Below the pieces are notes generated by a model, which had not been told where the DNA came from, did not search any database, and saw only the letters and a program-made list of their open reading frames with translations. Positions 15,744-24,103 of a stretch of DNA of 34,110 nt are shown here, piece after piece. Numbering within the stretch: position 1 is the stretch's first letter; every line of letters begins with the position of its first letter. The position numbers and the translations under genes are program-made. The DNA comes from Pseudomonadota bacterium (GTDB lineage Bacteria > SZUA-182 > DTGQ01): assembly GCA_030625085.1 (NCBI GenBank), contig DAOURK010000037.1, forward strand, positions 1 through 34,110, in the 5' to 3' direction.

Positions 15744-16940
15744 TTAAACACTCAACGCTGCTTTATAATCCAGGACTCGCTGTTTGGCAATATTATTCCA
15801 ACTGAAATGCTGGTTTATTTTATTAGATCCAATTTGGCCCATATGCGCTCGAATTTTTTGATCTGCTAATGATTTGATCTTTTGGGCCAAATCATATACA
15901 TTATCTTCCTCATAAGTCAAACCATTGCCCTCAACGCGCTCAGTGACTTGCACGTGATTACTCAGAATAATTGGTAATCCACAGGCGGCAGCATCAAGTT
16001 GACTTGTAGATTCTTGCCTGGGCCATACGCCTATATCAGCAGCTTGATAAAATCGTGGCAGTTCTCTTGTAAATACAAATGGATGAATCACACACCCAGC
16101 GCAAGATTTTATCGCCATTACTTCCATCTCCGGCCCATTTCCAACAAACAACCCACGGAATGCTCCCCCATTTTTCACTAGCCTATCAATAGCCTGCGCC
16201 AAATACAAAGGTCCTTTATCCTTTGAAAAACGCCCTGTGTATATGCATACAATATCCGATGGAGAAAATCCTAACTGCTGTCGAAATTGGGAACGTGCCT
16301 CTTGTGTTCCGGAATCCAAGGCAGGCTTAAAAAGTTCTGTATCTACTCCCAGTGAACATATTTTGATTTTTCGACGCTGGATTCCGAAATGCTTAACAGC
16401 AATTTCAGCAGCATCGGGGCTAATTGGATAACATTTCTCTGAAAGGTTACTTAACAAAGGACCAAACAAATTTTTGACTGCAAGAAACTTTAAGCGCTCA
16501 TTGCCCCTTAAGTTTTGCTGGCCAACAATAAATACAGAGGCATGTGTATGTGATTCTAAAAATAGTTTGAAACCCAATATCATTTTGGCAATAGCCGCTT
16601 CAACTGTTTCCGGCCTATAAGAGTCAAGGGTTTGCACTATCTGTGGGCGGATCACCGCAAGTTTTTTGCAGAGGCCTTGAATACGTCGTTGACCAAGCCA
16701 CCTTGCGTGCGGAAGCCGATGAAGGTTAAAGCCATCCAATTTTTTTTCTCCACATTCCACCACAGCATGGCCTATGAATGGTTCATAAATTTCTTTATAG
16801 GTGGGTGAGTTATAATAAATTTGTAAATTCGAAGTTATGAGATGCACTTCATGGCCTAAAGAAGCCAAAGCCTTAGGAAGACAATTTTCACTGTATCCCA
16901 TATTTTCTGAAAACCATTCTGCAATAATTGCTATCTTCAT
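15744..16940 (-). CDS. Family 4 (GT-B) glycosyltransferase
   Basis: The 398-residue protein starts MKIAIIAEWFSENMGYSE, a GT4 N-terminal domain. It has CSLGVDTELFKP in the interdomain linker, IYTGRFSKDKGP at the start of the donor domain and ESTSQLDAAACGLPII as the donor-sugar-binding motif. No transmembrane segment is seen. It is a soluble or membrane-associated transferase that would add a sugar to the lipid-linked repeat unit in the cytoplasm; the donor is unknown. It is flanked by intergenic gaps of about 300 bases on both sides, so it may have been inserted as a single-gene module. Confidence 0.88.
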   Translation of the reverse strand: MKIAIIAEWFSENMGYSENCLPKALASLGHEVHLITSNLQIYYNSPTYKEIYEPFIGHAVVECGEKKLDGFNLHRLPHARWLGQRRIQGLCKKLAVIRPQIVQTLDSYRPETVEAAIAKMILGFKLFLESHTHASVFIVGQQNLRGNERLKFLAVKNLFGPLLSNLSEKCYPISPDAAEIAVKHFGIQRRKIKICSLGVDTELFKPALDSGTQEARSQFRQQLGFSPSDIVCIYTGRFSKDKGPLYLAQAIDRLVKNGGAFRGLFVGNGPEMEVMAIKSCAGCVIHPFVFTRELPRFYQAADIGVWPRQESTSQLDAAACGLPIILSNHVQVTERVEGNGLTYEEDNVYDLAQKIKSLADQKIRAHMGQIGSNKINQHFSWNNIAKQRVLDYKAALSV

Positions 16941-16997
16941 TTTTTCTAAAAGCCTTTGTAAAATTTGGTTATAAATTAACGCCCTTTAGGCGGATAT

Positions 16998-17166
16998 TTA
17001 AATCTCCCAAAGATGAGTATACATTTGCTCAAATTTATTCAAAAATAGGCCACGATCTAACCTAATTAAATTTGCAATGGCTGGTTGCAATTTTGATAAT
17101 TCTATGCAATTAAGTTAAGGCACATTGGTCTGGCAACACCTGCCACAAAGCTGCATTACCAGACAT
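16998..17166 (-). pseudogene. Possible gene debris in the 300-base gap upstream of the GT4 gene
   Basis: Two short minus-strand frames look protein-like although neither is a complete gene. The frame from 17166 begins MSGNAALWQVLPDQCALT; the next frame, 16998-17114, reads IELSKLQPAIANLIRLDRG and ends KFEQMYTHLWEI at a TAA. Read together across one frame change they resemble the amphipathic C terminus of a larger enzyme. I cannot name the family. No ribosome binding site precedes them. The rest of 16941-17242 contains nothing that I can support. Confidence 0.28.
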
Positions 17167-17242
17167 ATTGCATTTTTTATTTAATCAAAGGAGCAGTTAA
17201 GCGCTGTTTTATTAAAATTCATACATCCGGGCTGTGGAGAAA

Positions 17243-19147
17243 TTAAACTCCTTTGGCTTTTATAAGGGCATCTACAGCATCAGCAGTAAGTTCGGAAGGT
17301 GACTTTGAAACTTTATAATTAGATAAATCCAAAAATTTTATTGATTGTTCTTTGAGTTTTAAAGCCCAATGAGATCTATAATTTTCATCATTTATTAACG
17401 AATTTAATAATTTGCCTAATTCTTGAATGGAATAAATATATTTAGCTGCATTAGCGTAAAATTTAAAATTTGTTTCCCCATCAAGAATAACAGATATTAC
17501 AGGTCGATCTATATACATTGCTTCAATACCAACAGTTGAATACTTTGTAATAATCAAATCCGCAGCATTTAGGCAATGATGAGGCAACATTTTATTATTT
17601 ATAAGAAATACGTTTTGCAAGGCATAGCTCCCAATTTGGGATTCTAAGATACCAGGATGGTGCCTGGGGTGAGGTTTGATTATCAGGGCAATAGATGAGT
17701 TTGTTTTAACAAAATCTAACAAAAACTCTGTTGTGCATGCCTCTTCACTAGCTGCCTTATATCCTTTTAAGATATGCCCCGGATCATAAAAAATATACAA
17801 TGAATAAGTTGAAGGTATTTTCAGATATAACAGAGATCTTTTTCGTGAATATTTATTCTTGAAATCACTAAGTTCGTTCTTGTTTAGATTCCCAATTATA
17901 ATAACATTATTTGATGGAAATCCTTCTTTCTCCAATTTTTTCTTGTGCTCTACATCTAATGCAAAAACTAAGTCGACTGGTATTTTATGATGATGATAGG
18001 GAGACTCTGTAATAAACGATTTCCCTGGTTGATGAAATATAATGGTTCTTTTATTTTTTTTCAAGCATCGAAAAGGAATAACAGATTGTGGCAATATTGT
18101 CGTGCAAAATCTTATGGCAAGAGGAGAATGAACTTCAAAACACTTTTTTGCAGCAATCATAAGCCTGTATCTCTGTGGTAATTCTCCTATAAAGAAAAAT
18201 TGAAATGATGGTGATAGCAGCTTAGTTATAGATACTGAATTATACTGAAGAGATGAGTTAAGCATAAGTTCTTTCCGCCTTATAACAGCCTTGCTACAGG
18301 TTATTAAAGCTCTAAAGGCAACTTTCCATATAGCTGAAATCGGAAGCCAATTTTCCAGTTCTTCAGCACGAAAACCTTTGCTGCGCAAACAAGCAGCGCC
18401 ATTTGCCATTTCCCAGCAAAGAGCCACAGAAGTATATCCTTTTTCATTTATTGATTTCATCAAGGGAATTACATATTGTAAATGCTTCGGCTCAGAGCCA
18501 CAAGGTTGGATCAATATTTGCTTTTTGTATTTATCAATTCTCATATAACTATACTTACTGTGCCATTTTACCCAGAAAATATTAAAAATGTAATATGGTT
18601 CTCTGGCGATCATTTTTAGAGTGCCTATTACTTTTTTCTTTAAGACACTGATTTGGAAACGTCCTATAATATGAACATTAATGCCTCTGCTTCGGGCAGT
18701 TTCAGCCAAAACATTATCTTCCCAGTGCATACCAGGACAGCACAGTATTTTTAAGCTAGAAATATTAAAGGTCTCAAATAAATGAAGATAAGAACGAATC
18801 AAAAGCAACAGATCCTGAATACGCTGAGTGGTCATGCCTCCTTCACAATGCTGAACCCAATAAAGTAATTCTTTAGGGATGCCATACTGCTCATCACCAA
18901 AAGATTTCAACCAGTTGTTAATAATATTAAGAAATCTGATAACATCATTAGCAACATTATAAAATGACTCCATTTGCTCGATCCAGGAAATTTTACCTAT
19001 CCACGGATACTTTTTAGCAGCTATATGAACCCTCGGGTCGTCTGAGGCCAGAATGTAGGAGTTTTGCGGCTGCGGGCTAAACCGAGATAGTCTACGTATC
19101 GACTTCAGATCCCGGCAAATAATTAATATATTATTATTCCCAGCCAT
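17243..19147 (-). CDS. Large GT-B-like surface-carbohydrate glycosyltransferase candidate
   Basis: The 634-residue protein has no clear membrane helix. The C-terminal third has a GT-B donor-domain pattern: ALIIKPHPRHHPG, then ADLIITKYSTVGIEAMYIDRPVISVI, the HP and S/T-rich motifs shared by UDP-GlcNAc 2-epimerase-fold transferases, CDP-glycerol phosphotransferases, capsule Kdo transferases and polysialyltransferase-like enzymes. The N-terminal half is not recognisable. In a locus with two nonulosonate synthases and no other obvious CMP-sugar transferase, it is the best candidate for adding the nonulosonate (inference). The start directly abuts the wzx stop (TAAATG), so the two genes are coupled. 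Confidence 0.65.
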   Translation of the reverse strand: MAGNNNILIICRDLKSIRRLSRFSPQPQNSYILASDDPRVHIAAKKYPWIGKISWIEQMESFYNVANDVIRFLNIINNWLKSFGDEQYGIPKELLYWVQHCEGGMTTQRIQDLLLLIRSYLHLFETFNISSLKILCCPGMHWEDNVLAETARSRGINVHIIGRFQISVLKKKVIGTLKMIAREPYYIFNIFWVKWHSKYSYMRIDKYKKQILIQPCGSEPKHLQYVIPLMKSINEKGYTSVALCWEMANGAACLRSKGFRAEELENWLPISAIWKVAFRALITCSKAVIRRKELMLNSSLQYNSVSITKLLSPSFQFFFIGELPQRYRLMIAAKKCFEVHSPLAIRFCTTILPQSVIPFRCLKKNKRTIIFHQPGKSFITESPYHHHKIPVDLVFALDVEHKKKLEKEGFPSNNVIIIGNLNKNELSDFKNKYSRKRSLLYLKIPSTYSLYIFYDPGHILKGYKAASEEACTTEFLLDFVKTNSSIALIIKPHPRHHPGILESQIGSYALQNVFLINNKMLPHHCLNAADLIITKYSTVGIEAMYIDRPVISVILDGETNFKFYANAAKYIYSIQELGKLLNSLINDENYRSHWALKLKEQSIKFLDLSNYKVSKSPSELTADAVDALIKAKGV

Positions 19148-20647
19148 TTATCTTTCTATTGCCCACCTACAAACAAAATTTTTCACAAACCGCAATTCTT
19201 TTTTTGAAAATGTCCCCAATATTAAAAGGCTGGCAATGTAAACAACGATTCCCAAAACCATTTCCACTGCGAGCATGCTTACTGAGATCCCCCCCCTCGA
19301 CTTGAGAGAAATCCAAAACAACAGGGTCGCCATAAATAGGGAAGCGGTTAAGGATTTCACTATCAGAATAGGTTGGAAATCCACGGGCCAGTCTTTTATG
19401 ACAATTTTATAAACATATATAAAGGCAATAAAGTAGCTCAGAAACGTTGTTATAGCGGCAACAATAATATTTTTGAAGAAATAGAGCGCGATTAAATTTG
19501 CCAGCAAATTGAATGCTGACGCTAAGAGATTCATTTTAAACATTTCGTAAGTCTTCAGGCGCACAAACAGGGCCTGCGAAAGTGTAATATTCAGGCCGTA
19601 AAAAAGCGTGCCTAAAGCTACAATAGGCGTGATAAGATATGCTTTTTCTGCAACTTCAATGTTGGCCAGCAGGGTCAATATCGGTTTGCTGAGTATCATG
19701 CTCCCAAAAATAAAGGGAATTGCCAGAAGTAAAAATATCTTTAGAGCATAATTTAGCATTCTTTGGGCATCATATTCGTTGTCGTTGTCAACGGCTTTGG
19801 AGATAAGCTGGGGGATAGCCCCTCCCATTGCCTTGGGGACAAAAATAATCAATGAACCAAGAACATATCCTGGATTATAATGACCAACAGCCGCAACGGT
19901 CAGATAAAACGCAATAAAATATCGATCACTGCCGGCTAAAATAAAATCGACGATAACACCAAGGACAATAGGAAATCCGATTTTGATATCTGAAATAAGA
20001 TCTTTTATGTTGTAAAAAGAGAACCTGGGCCCAAGCTCGCTAAAAATAATCCAGAAGCAGGGGATGGCGATTAAAAAAGAGGCAAAAATTTGGCACATAA
20101 CTAGGGTATTTAAGTTCATATATCTATAAAAATAGAAAAAAAGGAGGATAAGCCCTATAAAGATGTAAGGGTAGGATATGCCAGCCACTGTCATATAACT
20201 GATTCTAGATGTATACCGAAAATAGAAATAGCCTTGGGAATAAAGAAAATGACAAAATAAATATAATGGTATTATTAAGATGGAATAGCTGATTTCATTT
20301 TTAAAAATGTATATGTTTATTTGTCTGTTCAGTAGCATCAACAACAACGATAAAAATAATATTGAAAGCATCTGAAAAAAGAACTGCCGGTAAAAAAATT
20401 TTCTGCGGGCCGGCATGTCACCGGTTGAGGGCAAATATCTTTGCGCCCTGAATCCAGCGCCAAATGATGAAATCCCAAAAACAATGCCAAGAAGTGACAT
20501 AAACAACACAAACCCACCATAGACAGTAACGCCCACAGTTTTAATGATTATGGGCATAAGAATAATGCCCTTCAAGGAAACCAGCATGTTGCCAATAATG
20601 ATAGTGGAATTATCTTTGATGAAGGATCTATAGTATGGTTTGGTCAT
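19148..20647 (-). CDS. wzx: Wzx-like polysaccharide flippase (MOP superfamily)
   Basis: The 499-residue protein has about 12-14 transmembrane helices and the Wzx N-terminal pattern NSTIIIGNMLVSLKGIILMP, followed by a conserved GAGFRAQRYLPS loop. Several basic residues occur in cytoplasmic loops. It would move undecaprenyl-diphosphate-linked repeat units across the inner membrane. Its ATG overlaps the SGNH hydrolase stop by one base (TAATG), and it abuts the large transferase gene. A single flippase with a single Wzy supports a Wzx/Wzy-dependent rather than an ABC-dependent pathway. Confidence 0.88.
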   Translation of the reverse strand: MTKPYYRSFIKDNSTIIIGNMLVSLKGIILMPIIIKTVGVTVYGGFVLFMSLLGIVFGISSFGAGFRAQRYLPSTGDMPARRKFFYRQFFFQMLSILFLSLLLMLLNRQINIYIFKNEISYSILIIPLYLFCHFLYSQGYFYFRYTSRISYMTVAGISYPYIFIGLILLFFYFYRYMNLNTLVMCQIFASFLIAIPCFWIIFSELGPRFSFYNIKDLISDIKIGFPIVLGVIVDFILAGSDRYFIAFYLTVAAVGHYNPGYVLGSLIIFVPKAMGGAIPQLISKAVDNDNEYDAQRMLNYALKIFLLLAIPFIFGSMILSKPILTLLANIEVAEKAYLITPIVALGTLFYGLNITLSQALFVRLKTYEMFKMNLLASAFNLLANLIALYFFKNIIVAAITTFLSYFIAFIYVYKIVIKDWPVDFQPILIVKSLTASLFMATLLFWISLKSRGGISVSMLAVEMVLGIVVYIASLLILGTFSKKELRFVKNFVCRWAIER

Positions 20648-21360
20648 TAATGGGAATTTTTAATTACAATTTGAAATATTTTGTTAGCAAGTAGTTTACA
20701 GCCTTCCTTATTTAAATGTATCCCGTCAGGCAAAAGGATGCGATCACCTTCCTCATGCATATTAATATATGCCAAATTATTTTTTTTAGATAATTTTAAT
20801 AAAATTTGATTATATTTTTGTATATTTATATCATAATTATAAGATTTTTGTTTGTTTGTTTTGTTTGTATCGGCAATGCCAACTAAAATTGGGAACGAAT
20901 TTATTTTACATATGGTATTAATTATTTTTTCCATATGTGACTTAAATGGCAATTTTTTTACATAAACCTTTCTAAAGTGTTTTGTAAAAAAAAACCGATG
21001 CCCTGAGAAAAAGGTAATTATAGGATTTCTTATAGATACAGGTAAATTGGACAGGATAAAAGATTCATACCTGTTAAATAACCTAGGGGCGCAATCACAT
21101 ATCCCCAAATGCACCACCACTACTTTTGGTTTATAAAAAATAATATCGTCAAATAACCATTGTTGCCTTGCTTGCTTATCTACGCGATTGCTTCTTTTGC
21201 ATGTAGATATTATCTCCCATTCCGGCATTAATTTTTGCAAAAGATACGGATAAGTTTCTTCATATTCAATTGCATCAGGCGTCTGGGTGTTTTTTATTCC
21301 AGTTGGCAATCCAAGCGAATCACCTAAAATTACTAATCTTTGAGCCAAGCTTAGAGTCAT
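20647..21360 (-). CDS. SGNH/GDSL-type hydrolase
   Basis: The protein (about 237 residues) has block I in LVILGDSLGLP with the nucleophile serine and block V in LLPDGIHLNKEG with the catalytic Asp-x-x-His. The block III GxND position reads LGICDCAPR, with Cys in place of Asn, a variant seen in SGNH proteins of polysaccharide loci. No signal peptide is evident, so it may act in the cytoplasm, for example as a sugar O-acetyl esterase or acyltransferase. I use the ATG at 21358-21360; the TTG at 21364-21366 would add two residues. A 22-codon frame (21363-21431) ends two bases before the ATG. The rest of the gap to 21518 is empty. Confidence 0.78.
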   Translation of the reverse strand: MTLSLAQRLVILGDSLGLPTGIKNTQTPDAIEYEETYPYLLQKLMPEWEIISTCKRSNRVDKQARQQWLFDDIIFYKPKVVVVHLGICDCAPRLFNRYESFILSNLPVSIRNPIITFFSGHRFFFTKHFRKVYVKKLPFKSHMEKIINTICKINSFPILVGIADTNKTNKQKSYNYDINIQKYNQILLKLSKKNNLAYINMHEEGDRILLPDGIHLNKEGCKLLANKIFQIVIKNSH

Positions 21361-21518
21361 ATTCAAGCATCACGCCTGTCAATAGCCCGAGCATGCGGGA
21401 ATTCAATTATTTCCAGGACTGCATAATTCATTTATTTCTAACCACTTTTTAAAAATATTTTCTATATTTATTAATATAATAAAATTTTTTTGAGGCTGAT
21501 ATCCCTAGTTTTTTCATG

Positions 21519-22337
21519 CTACCATATTGTATATCCACCATCTACAACTAGATTATGCCCTGTTATATAGGATGAGGCATCAGAAGAAAGAAAGATTAAA
21601 GCGCCATTTATTTCATGGGGTTTGGCTTTTCTTCCAATAGGGACTTTATCCGAATACTTCCTTAAAAATATTTCATTTTCATTTTTATTATATATTCCGC
21701 CAGGGGAAATAGTATTTACCCGGATGTTATATTTGCCATAGTAGGCAGCTAAGTAACGGGTAAAATTAATCAAGCCGCCTTTTGCCGCATTATATACTCC
21801 ATGAGAATGTATTTGTTTTACACCAGAAGAATTTTCAGTATAAACTTTATTTAAATTAGATCCTTCATAAATTCTCTGGTCGTTTCCCACAATTCCATAA
21901 TGGGAAGCTATATTTATAATTGACCCATTTCTTTTTTTTTTCATAATTGGGATAAAAGTTTGAATTGTAAGAAATGGAATAGTCAAATTGCCTAATATAC
22001 CAATATTCCATCCTTCAAGTGAAACTTTTTCAAAAGGTAAATAAAAATCATCACCTTTCATTGTTGTTGTATTTATTAAAATATCAACTTTTTTTTCTTT
22101 TTCTACAACTAATTCATATATTTTTTTCAATTCCTCCTTTTTAGTCGCATCTAAATTGACAAGATTAAATTTTTGTGCGTATTTGTTTTTTATTGTTTCC
22201 ATTTCCTTTGTTTCTTCAATGTTTAAATCACAACTGTAAAGAATACCACCATATTCTAAAATTGCTTTACTAAATTGTCGCCCTAAATGACCGTTACCCC
22301 CAAACATCACAACTACTTTACCATCTAATTTAAACAT
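21519..22337 (-). CDS. ptmA: SDR-family oxidoreductase (PtmA-like position)
   Basis: The 272-residue classical short-chain dehydrogenase has the Rossmann glycine motif GGNGHLG (about 13-19), the catalytic serine S145 in INIASHYG, and Y182 and K186 in VYNAAKGG, with SPGGIYN after it. A ribosome binding site AAGGAAAT stands directly before the ATG, and the gene overlaps the Gfo/Idh/MocA gene by 13 bases. Campylobacter ptmA, an SDR of the flagellin legionaminic-acid locus, occupies the same relative position at the end of its cluster. The substrate is not proven; oxidation or reduction of a nonulosonate or its precursor is inferred. Confidence 0.82.
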   Translation of the reverse strand: MFKLDGKVVVMFGGNGHLGRQFSKAILEYGGILYSCDLNIEETKEMETIKNKYAQKFNLVNLDATKKEELKKIYELVVEKEKKVDILINTTTMKGDDFYLPFEKVSLEGWNIGILGNLTIPFLTIQTFIPIMKKKRNGSIINIASHYGIVGNDQRIYEGSNLNKVYTENSSGVKQIHSHGVYNAAKGGLINFTRYLAAYYGKYNIRVNTISPGGIYNKNENEIFLRKYSDKVPIGRKAKPHEINGALIFLSSDASSYITGHNLVVDGGYTIW

Positions 22338-23317
22338 ATTTCCTTTCCATTTTTACTCGATTTTTCGCAAAGCGCTATTATTCTCATTTCTTCAATACCT
22401 TCTTTAAGTGTGCAGGCAGCTTTTGATTTATCTGCCAGAAAATTTTTCATTTGTATTATATATTGTTTATCATAAGATTTATCAGTTGAATATATATTTT
22501 TTATTTTAATATCATTGTAATCCGTAAAAAAAAGGGTTCCCATGTAATAGTCGTATTCTAAAAGGCCTTTTTCAAATAGTATATTGCCTTTTCTTAAAGG
22601 CAAAGGGTATAAATAATTTAGGTGAATATAGATACGTTTACAGTTTTCTGAATTTATTATAATGTCTACTGAATCATCAACATCTATTTCTAAACTGCTT
22701 AAATTTTCAATCCTAGCAAATACTTTTATTACTTTTCCAAATAGATGGTAAGCTAAATCGATTTCATGGCATAATGTTCGAAGTACACCACCCCCCAAAC
22801 ATTTACGAGATGCATAGCTATTCCGATAATTTTCATACGGGTGCCAAAAGGGTAGATAATGCCCTGCAATCAGATTTGCAGAAAGTATATTTCCATATTG
22901 GTAAGTAGATATTATTTCTTTAATTTTTTTAAACAGGCCATGAAATCTTAAATTAAAACCAACGACGCCATTATATTTTTTTATTTCCGATGCAGAAACT
23001 GTTGCATTTTTTAATATAGTATAATCATGGACAATAGGCTTTTCCACAAACACCTTTGCACCTAATTGTATAGTTTTTATTAAGTATTCTAAATGTAAAT
23101 TTGTAGGATTACTGATAATAACATGGGTTGGCTTCCAGGCGAATGCAGCATTTTCATCTTGGTATATCTTCACATGTTCCTTAATATCTTTAGCTAGATT
23201 CTTTAATTGGCCTTTACCTGTTCTAAAGGCAGCAATATTTTTTTCCCCTATCGACAATAATGCACGAATATGTTTTTGACCAATTGAACCCGCCCCTATA
23301 ATTAAAACTTTGTTCAT
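22325..23317 (-). CDS. Gfo/Idh/MocA-family oxidoreductase (PtmF-like position)
   Basis: The 330-residue protein opens with the NAD(P)-binding MNKVLIIGAGSIGQKHIRAL and has the family signature GAKVFVEKPIVHD. The GGGVLRTLCHEIDLAYHLFG segment carries the conserved catalytic-region histidine. I start at the ATG 23315-23317, which overlaps the cytidylyltransferase stop as ATGA; the frame upstream to 23347 runs inside that gene. Such enzymes oxidise or reduce sugar hydroxyls with NAD(P). In the Campylobacter ptm locus a gene called ptmF stands between ptmE and ptmB; I recall it as belonging to this family but cannot confirm it here. Confidence 0.85.
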   Translation of the reverse strand: MNKVLIIGAGSIGQKHIRALLSIGEKNIAAFRTGKGQLKNLAKDIKEHVKIYQDENAAFAWKPTHVIISNPTNLHLEYLIKTIQLGAKVFVEKPIVHDYTILKNATVSASEIKKYNGVVGFNLRFHGLFKKIKEIISTYQYGNILSANLIAGHYLPFWHPYENYRNSYASRKCLGGGVLRTLCHEIDLAYHLFGKVIKVFARIENLSSLEIDVDDSVDIIINSENCKRIYIHLNYLYPLPLRKGNILFEKGLLEYDYYMGTLFFTDYNDIKIKNIYSTDKSYDKQYIIQMKNFLADKSKAACTLKEGIEEMRIIALCEKSSKNGKEICLN

Positions 23318-24075
23318 TTTAATTCTAACCTGTTTTGATCTTCCCATCGTTTTTTGTAAAGTTCTTCACAATGGGCATTAATGGCCACAACAGTTGGATG
23401 ATTATCAAGGAAATCTATGATTTTATGTATATCTGTGCTGTATGTAGATTTCCCAAAATATTTATAAACTTTATTAAAAAATTCATAATCTTCAGGGTAA
23501 TCAAGAGTTAATCTATAGTGAGGGCGCTTTAAATTTTTGGGAACATTAAGATCAAATACCTTGAATAAACCTGTATCAGTGAAATATCTTCCCCAAACTT
23601 CTGTATCTGTCCCCTTTTTTATTTGGCAAATTTTTTTTAACGCTGCAATGTGCATCCCATATGAATAGAAGCCATGTGGCAAATTTAAGCATCGAATAAG
23701 ATCAGCTTGTGTATTTTTAAATGCCTTGATAATTTTATTGATATATTTTAAAGAAACTAATGGGCAATCAGCAGTTATATTCAGGGCATAATCTAAATGG
23801 TAATATATTGAAGCATCATATAATCGTTGTATCACGTCGTCCTCAGAGCCCCTAAAAACTTTGATTCCTTCTTCATTAGCTATTAGTTCAAGAATATCAT
23901 CTTGTGGATTTAGTGAGGTGCAGATAATGATATTATCTATTGAAGGGCTTAATTTTAATCGATCGATCATCCAACGGAAAATTTGCCTTCTATTTATTTT
24001 TAAAATAAGTTTTTTAGGCAGTCGCGTTGATTTCATTCTGGCAGTAATTAAAAAGCCTGTTTTCATTTTATTCAT
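23314..24075 (-). CDS. SpsF-type cytidylyltransferase (candidate CMP-nonulosonate synthetase)
   Basis: The 253-residue protein has the nucleotidyltransferase start GFLITARMKSTRLPKK, with TARxxSxRLPxK as the nucleotide-binding loop, then IIICTS, VFRGSEDDVIQRL and NITADCPLVS, all typical of the SpsF/COG1861 branch of the CMP-sugar synthetase superfamily. The canonical NeuA/LegF/PseF loop (IPARGGSK type) is absent from this protein and from the window. It is therefore the only visible candidate to activate a nonulosonate with CTP. It follows the second NeuB-like gene after a 28-base gap and is coupled to the oxidoreductase gene downstream. The ATG at 24073-24075 lacks a strong ribosome binding site; an ATG at 24066 is the alternative. 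Confidence 0.8.
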   Translation of the reverse strand: MNKMKTGFLITARMKSTRLPKKLILKINRRQIFRWMIDRLKLSPSIDNIIICTSLNPQDDILELIANEEGIKVFRGSEDDVIQRLYDASIYYHLDYALNITADCPLVSLKYINKIIKAFKNTQADLIRCLNLPHGFYSYGMHIAALKKICQIKKGTDTEVWGRYFTDTGLFKVFDLNVPKNLKRPHYRLTLDYPEDYEFFNKVYKYFGKSTYSTDIHKIIDFLDNHPTVVAINAHCEELYKKRWEDQNRLELK

Positions 24076-24103
24076 ATTTTTGTATGTTATCTAATGGCAC
24101 TGG

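Noticed and set aside
17128..17165. Inverted repeat with GTCTGG/CCAGAC arms as a terminator or attachment site
   Set aside because: The arms are only about six bases long around a loop of nearly 30 bases and there is no T run; it is probably chance.
21364..21383. Perfect TTGACA box upstream of the SGNH hydrolase gene
   Set aside because: No -10-like hexamer is found 16-18 bases downstream on the minus strand, so I do not call a promoter.
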